A stretch of DNA of 64,000 nucleotides, taken from assembly GCA_964482235.1 (NCBI GenBank), contig CAYZWU010000031.1:1-64000 (forward strand). The letters are read 5' to 3'. Positions 61,990 through 64,000 of the stretch are shown in pieces. How positions within the stretch are numbered: position 1 is the stretch's first letter; the number at the start of each line of letters is the position of its first letter. The notes under the pieces are model-generated. The model ran no database searches and was not told where the DNA came from. It worked only from the letters and a program-made list of their open reading frames with translations. This DNA comes from CAYZWU01 sp964482235. Its GTDB lineage: Bacteria; Planctomycetota; B15-G4; CAYZWU01. Position numbers and translations under genes: made by a program.

Positions 61990-62693
61990 AGTCGGTTTTC
62001 CGTACCTTGTCGCTCGAAACGTCGTCAGCAGCCGGCACCGCGGCTCTGATGGAGGACGACTCACTGATCGAGCTGCATTCCATGGGCGAAGGCCTCAACC
62101 GGACACGAGGCCTGGCCCGGATCGTTCGGGACCTTCTCTCCACCCACGAACTGGAACCAGGGGAAATCGATCTCCTTGCCGTCGGGCTCGGTCCCGGCTC
62201 CTATACCGGGATCCGCGTCGCCGCAGCCTTTGCGCACGGTTTCTCCCAGGGAACAGGCTGCAACCTTCAGGGCGTCTGCTCCTTCGCGGCAGTGGCATCA
62301 CGGGCCCTCGACCGTGAAAGCGGCGATCGGACGGTGCTCGTGACCGATGCGGCCGGCGGGCAAAAGGACGAGTGGTATGCCGCAGCTTTCCGGAAAGCAA
62401 AAATAGGATTGGAAGAAATCGTCCCGCCGCAGGTCTTATCATGGACGGAGCTGCTGGAGAGGTTCGACTCGAAATGGCTGGCCGCAGGAAAGGGAGCGCC
62501 CCGTCTGAAGGAGATCCTGGGAGAAAAGGTGCAGACGCGCGAGGAGAAGGAGCCTGATGCCGGCGGTGTGGCGGTTCTTGCACGCGAGCTCTTCCTTTCG
62601 GGGAAGGACTGCCCGGCAGGCGGCCTCGCCCCCCTCTACCTGAGAAAGTCGAGCGCGGAGATCAACTGGTCCCTGAGAAAGAGGGAAGGCTGA
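61986..62693 (+). CDS. tsaB: tRNA t6A synthesis protein TsaB
   Basis: A 235-residue ASKHA-fold partner of TsaD in t6A tRNA modification. TLSLETSSAAGTAAL, the GLGPGSYTGIRV signature and the degenerate second half match TsaB. It overlaps glmM by 4 nt. Confidence 0.92.
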   Translation: MKSVFRTLSLETSSAAGTAALMEDDSLIELHSMGEGLNRTRGLARIVRDLLSTHELEPGEIDLLAVGLGPGSYTGIRVAAAFAHGFSQGTGCNLQGVCSFAAVASRALDRESGDRTVLVTDAAGGQKDEWYAAAFRKAKIGLEEIVPPQVLSWTELLERFDSKWLAAGKGAPRLKEILGEKVQTREEKEPDAGGVAVLARELFLSGKDCPAGGLAPLYLRKSSAEINWSLRKREG

Positions 62694-62699
62694 TAGACG

Positions 62700-63842
62700 A
62701 TGTATTACTACAGGGCCTGGGCCGAAATCGATCTCGACGCCCTCACCCGCAACTTCGAGCGGATCGTGTCGCGCCTTCGGCCGGAAACGAAGGTGATGGC
62801 CGTGATCAAGGCAGATGCCTACGGCCACGGCGCCGTTCAGGTGGCGAAGCACCTCCAGGATCTCGGGGTCTGGGGATTCGGCGTTGGAGATTCGGCGGAA
62901 GCTCTCGACCTGCGCGAATCAGGCATCACCCTGCCCGTCCTGGTGCTCGGCGCCATCGTCGAGGGCGAGATCGAAAGGGTCATCGAGAACGGCATCTCCG
63001 TTTCGATCCACTCCCACAAGAGCGCCGAGCGTCTGAGCAGGGAGACGGCCCGTCACTCGCGGCGGCTGAAGGTCCATCTTCTCGTGGACACGGGGATGGG
63101 GCGCCTCGGCGTGCCTTGCGAGATGGCGGAAAGCCTGGCAAGGCAGATCGAGGCTTCACCCGGTCTGGACTTCGTCGGCGTGGGGACGCATTACGCCTCC
63201 ACCAACGATCCGGACGATCCGTACACCAGCCTGCAGCTCGGCCGGTTCAAGGAAGTGGCATCCACCCTCTCTCGCGCCGGGATCTACCCGGAGATCTACC
63301 ATGCATCCAACTCCGGGGCGATCTTCTCGTCCATCGCCGACCACCTCAACGTCGTGCGTCCGGGGATCGTGCTGTACGGGATACTGCCTTCTCCGGCCTT
63401 CGTGTCCGAGATCGAGCTGGATCCGGTGCTCTCCCTCAGGAGCCAGGTGGTCTTCATGAAGGATCTGCCGGCCGGGACGCCGCTGGGTTACAACTGCTCC
63501 TACATCACGGAGAGAGCCACGCGCATCGCGACCTTGTCGATCGGCTACAACGACGGCTTTCCCTACAGGCTCACCGGCAAGGGGCGGGTTCTGATACGCG
63601 GACAGTCGGCTCCCGTGGTCGGGGCCGTGACGATGGACTACATCATGGTTGATATCGGGCGCATTCCCGGTGTCAATGTGGGCGACATGGCCACGATCAT
63701 CGGCTCCGACGGTGAGGAGTCGATCACCGTGGACGAGATCGCGGAAAGTGCGGGAACCATTCCCTACGAGGTCACCTGCTCCATCGGGAAGCGGGTTCGC
63801 CGCATCACGAGGAAAGCAAAGCCCGATTCCTCGGCGCCCTGA
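62700..63842 (+). CDS. alr: Alanine racemase Alr
   Basis: A 380-residue PLP enzyme making D-alanine for peptidoglycan. The PLP lysine is K37 in VIKADAYGHGA; the catalytic Tyr region is GYNCSY, and VRPGIVLYG and TMDYIMVDIG are typical. It lies 6 nt after tsaB in an envelope-precursor operon. Confidence 0.95.
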   Translation: MYYYRAWAEIDLDALTRNFERIVSRLRPETKVMAVIKADAYGHGAVQVAKHLQDLGVWGFGVGDSAEALDLRESGITLPVLVLGAIVEGEIERVIENGISVSIHSHKSAERLSRETARHSRRLKVHLLVDTGMGRLGVPCEMAESLARQIEASPGLDFVGVGTHYASTNDPDDPYTSLQLGRFKEVASTLSRAGIYPEIYHASNSGAIFSSIADHLNVVRPGIVLYGILPSPAFVSEIELDPVLSLRSQVVFMKDLPAGTPLGYNCSYITERATRIATLSIGYNDGFPYRLTGKGRVLIRGQSAPVVGAVTMDYIMVDIGRIPGVNVGDMATIIGSDGEESITVDEIAESAGTIPYEVTCSIGKRVRRITRKAKPDSSAP

Positions 63843-63878
63843 GATCGGATCGGGCTGTTCAAGATTGGGTGATCGGCA

Positions 63879-64000
63879 TGACGGCTTCCGGCGGCACTTT
63901 TCTGAAGCGGGCACTCTCCCTTCTTTTCGTGCCGCTCATCCTGCTGTTTCATCTGTCGCTCGCCACCGTGCTTCTTTCCGTGACCGGCGTGCTGGAAAAA
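63879..64000 (+). CDS. Membrane protein, start only (cut by window edge)
   Basis: The first 40 codons encode MTASGGTFLKRALSLLFVPL followed by a hydrophobic LLLFHLSLATVLLSV-type stretch and VTGVLEK, suggesting a signal or first membrane segment. It starts 36 nt after alr on the same strand. Not recognised; the rest is outside the window. Confidence 0.5.

Overview
The window reads as a contiguous piece of a GC-rich (roughly 60-65% by eye), Gram-negative bacterial chromosome. It carries LPS and outer-membrane assembly genes (bamD-like, lptE-like, MsbA-like exporter) and makes menaquinone by the futalosine route. It also has the Bat/MoxR stress locus, a CHAT protease, a HExxH (DUF1570-like) secreted protein, a secreted protein built of CxxCxGxG repeats, and several secreted beta-helix proteins sharing one C-terminal module. 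That mix resembles environmental Planctomycetota or a neighbouring candidate phylum. This is inference from gene content; no rRNA or tRNA gene is visible to confirm it.

Layout. 1-130: hairpin resembling the right end of an IS200/IS605 element. 131-9160 (minus): near-complete futalosine menaquinone operon, in transcription order mqnE, mqnC, an MTAP/PNP-type phosphorylase, an amidohydrolase (probable aminofutalosine deaminase), mqnA, ubiE/menG, ubiD, ubiX, ubiA; only mqnD is missing. 9243-9981: FecR-domain lipoprotein with its own terminator. 10159-13786: purD (+) facing an O-antigen-ligase/TPR protein. 13930-18314: two tandem beta-helix paralogues with an identical 499-bp 3' segment, then a secreted beta-propeller. 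18482-20019: AbiE-type toxin/antitoxin pair. 20285-22203 (minus): ribH-nusB-ftsY. 22498-29866 (+): hflK-hflC, polysaccharide deacetylase, O-antigen-ligase-like protein, coiled-coil protein, a MamK-like actin, and a secreted Cys-rich repeat protein that appears to start at CTG.

29898-33740 (minus): secreted HExxH/TPR protein, family 2 glycosyltransferase, and a shortened third beta-helix paralogue. 34070-44087 (+): a complete moxR-DUF58-DUF4381-like-batA-batB-batC-batD-batE operon behind a consensus promoter. 44148-47385: an arfB-like release factor, a secreted beta-propeller and a CHAT protease, the last two each with a visible promoter. 47428-50130 (minus): an MsbA-like ABC exporter with a large extracytoplasmic insert. 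50301-55060 (+): recO-bamD-lptE-ftsH. 55061-55489 (minus): small membrane protein. 55851-64000 (+): rhodanese-fused CoA-disulfide-reductase-like flavoprotein, folP, cdaA-cdaR-glmM-tsaB-alr, and the start of a membrane protein cut by the window edge.

Most genes are housekeeping or envelope genes packed with 1-4 nt stop/start overlaps. The parts most worth a second look are the MamK-like actin with its coiled-coil and Cys-rich neighbours (26981-29866), the phosphorylase inside the menaquinone operon, the gene-converted beta-helix pair with its shared C-terminal module, the exporter insert, and the propeller/CHAT pair.
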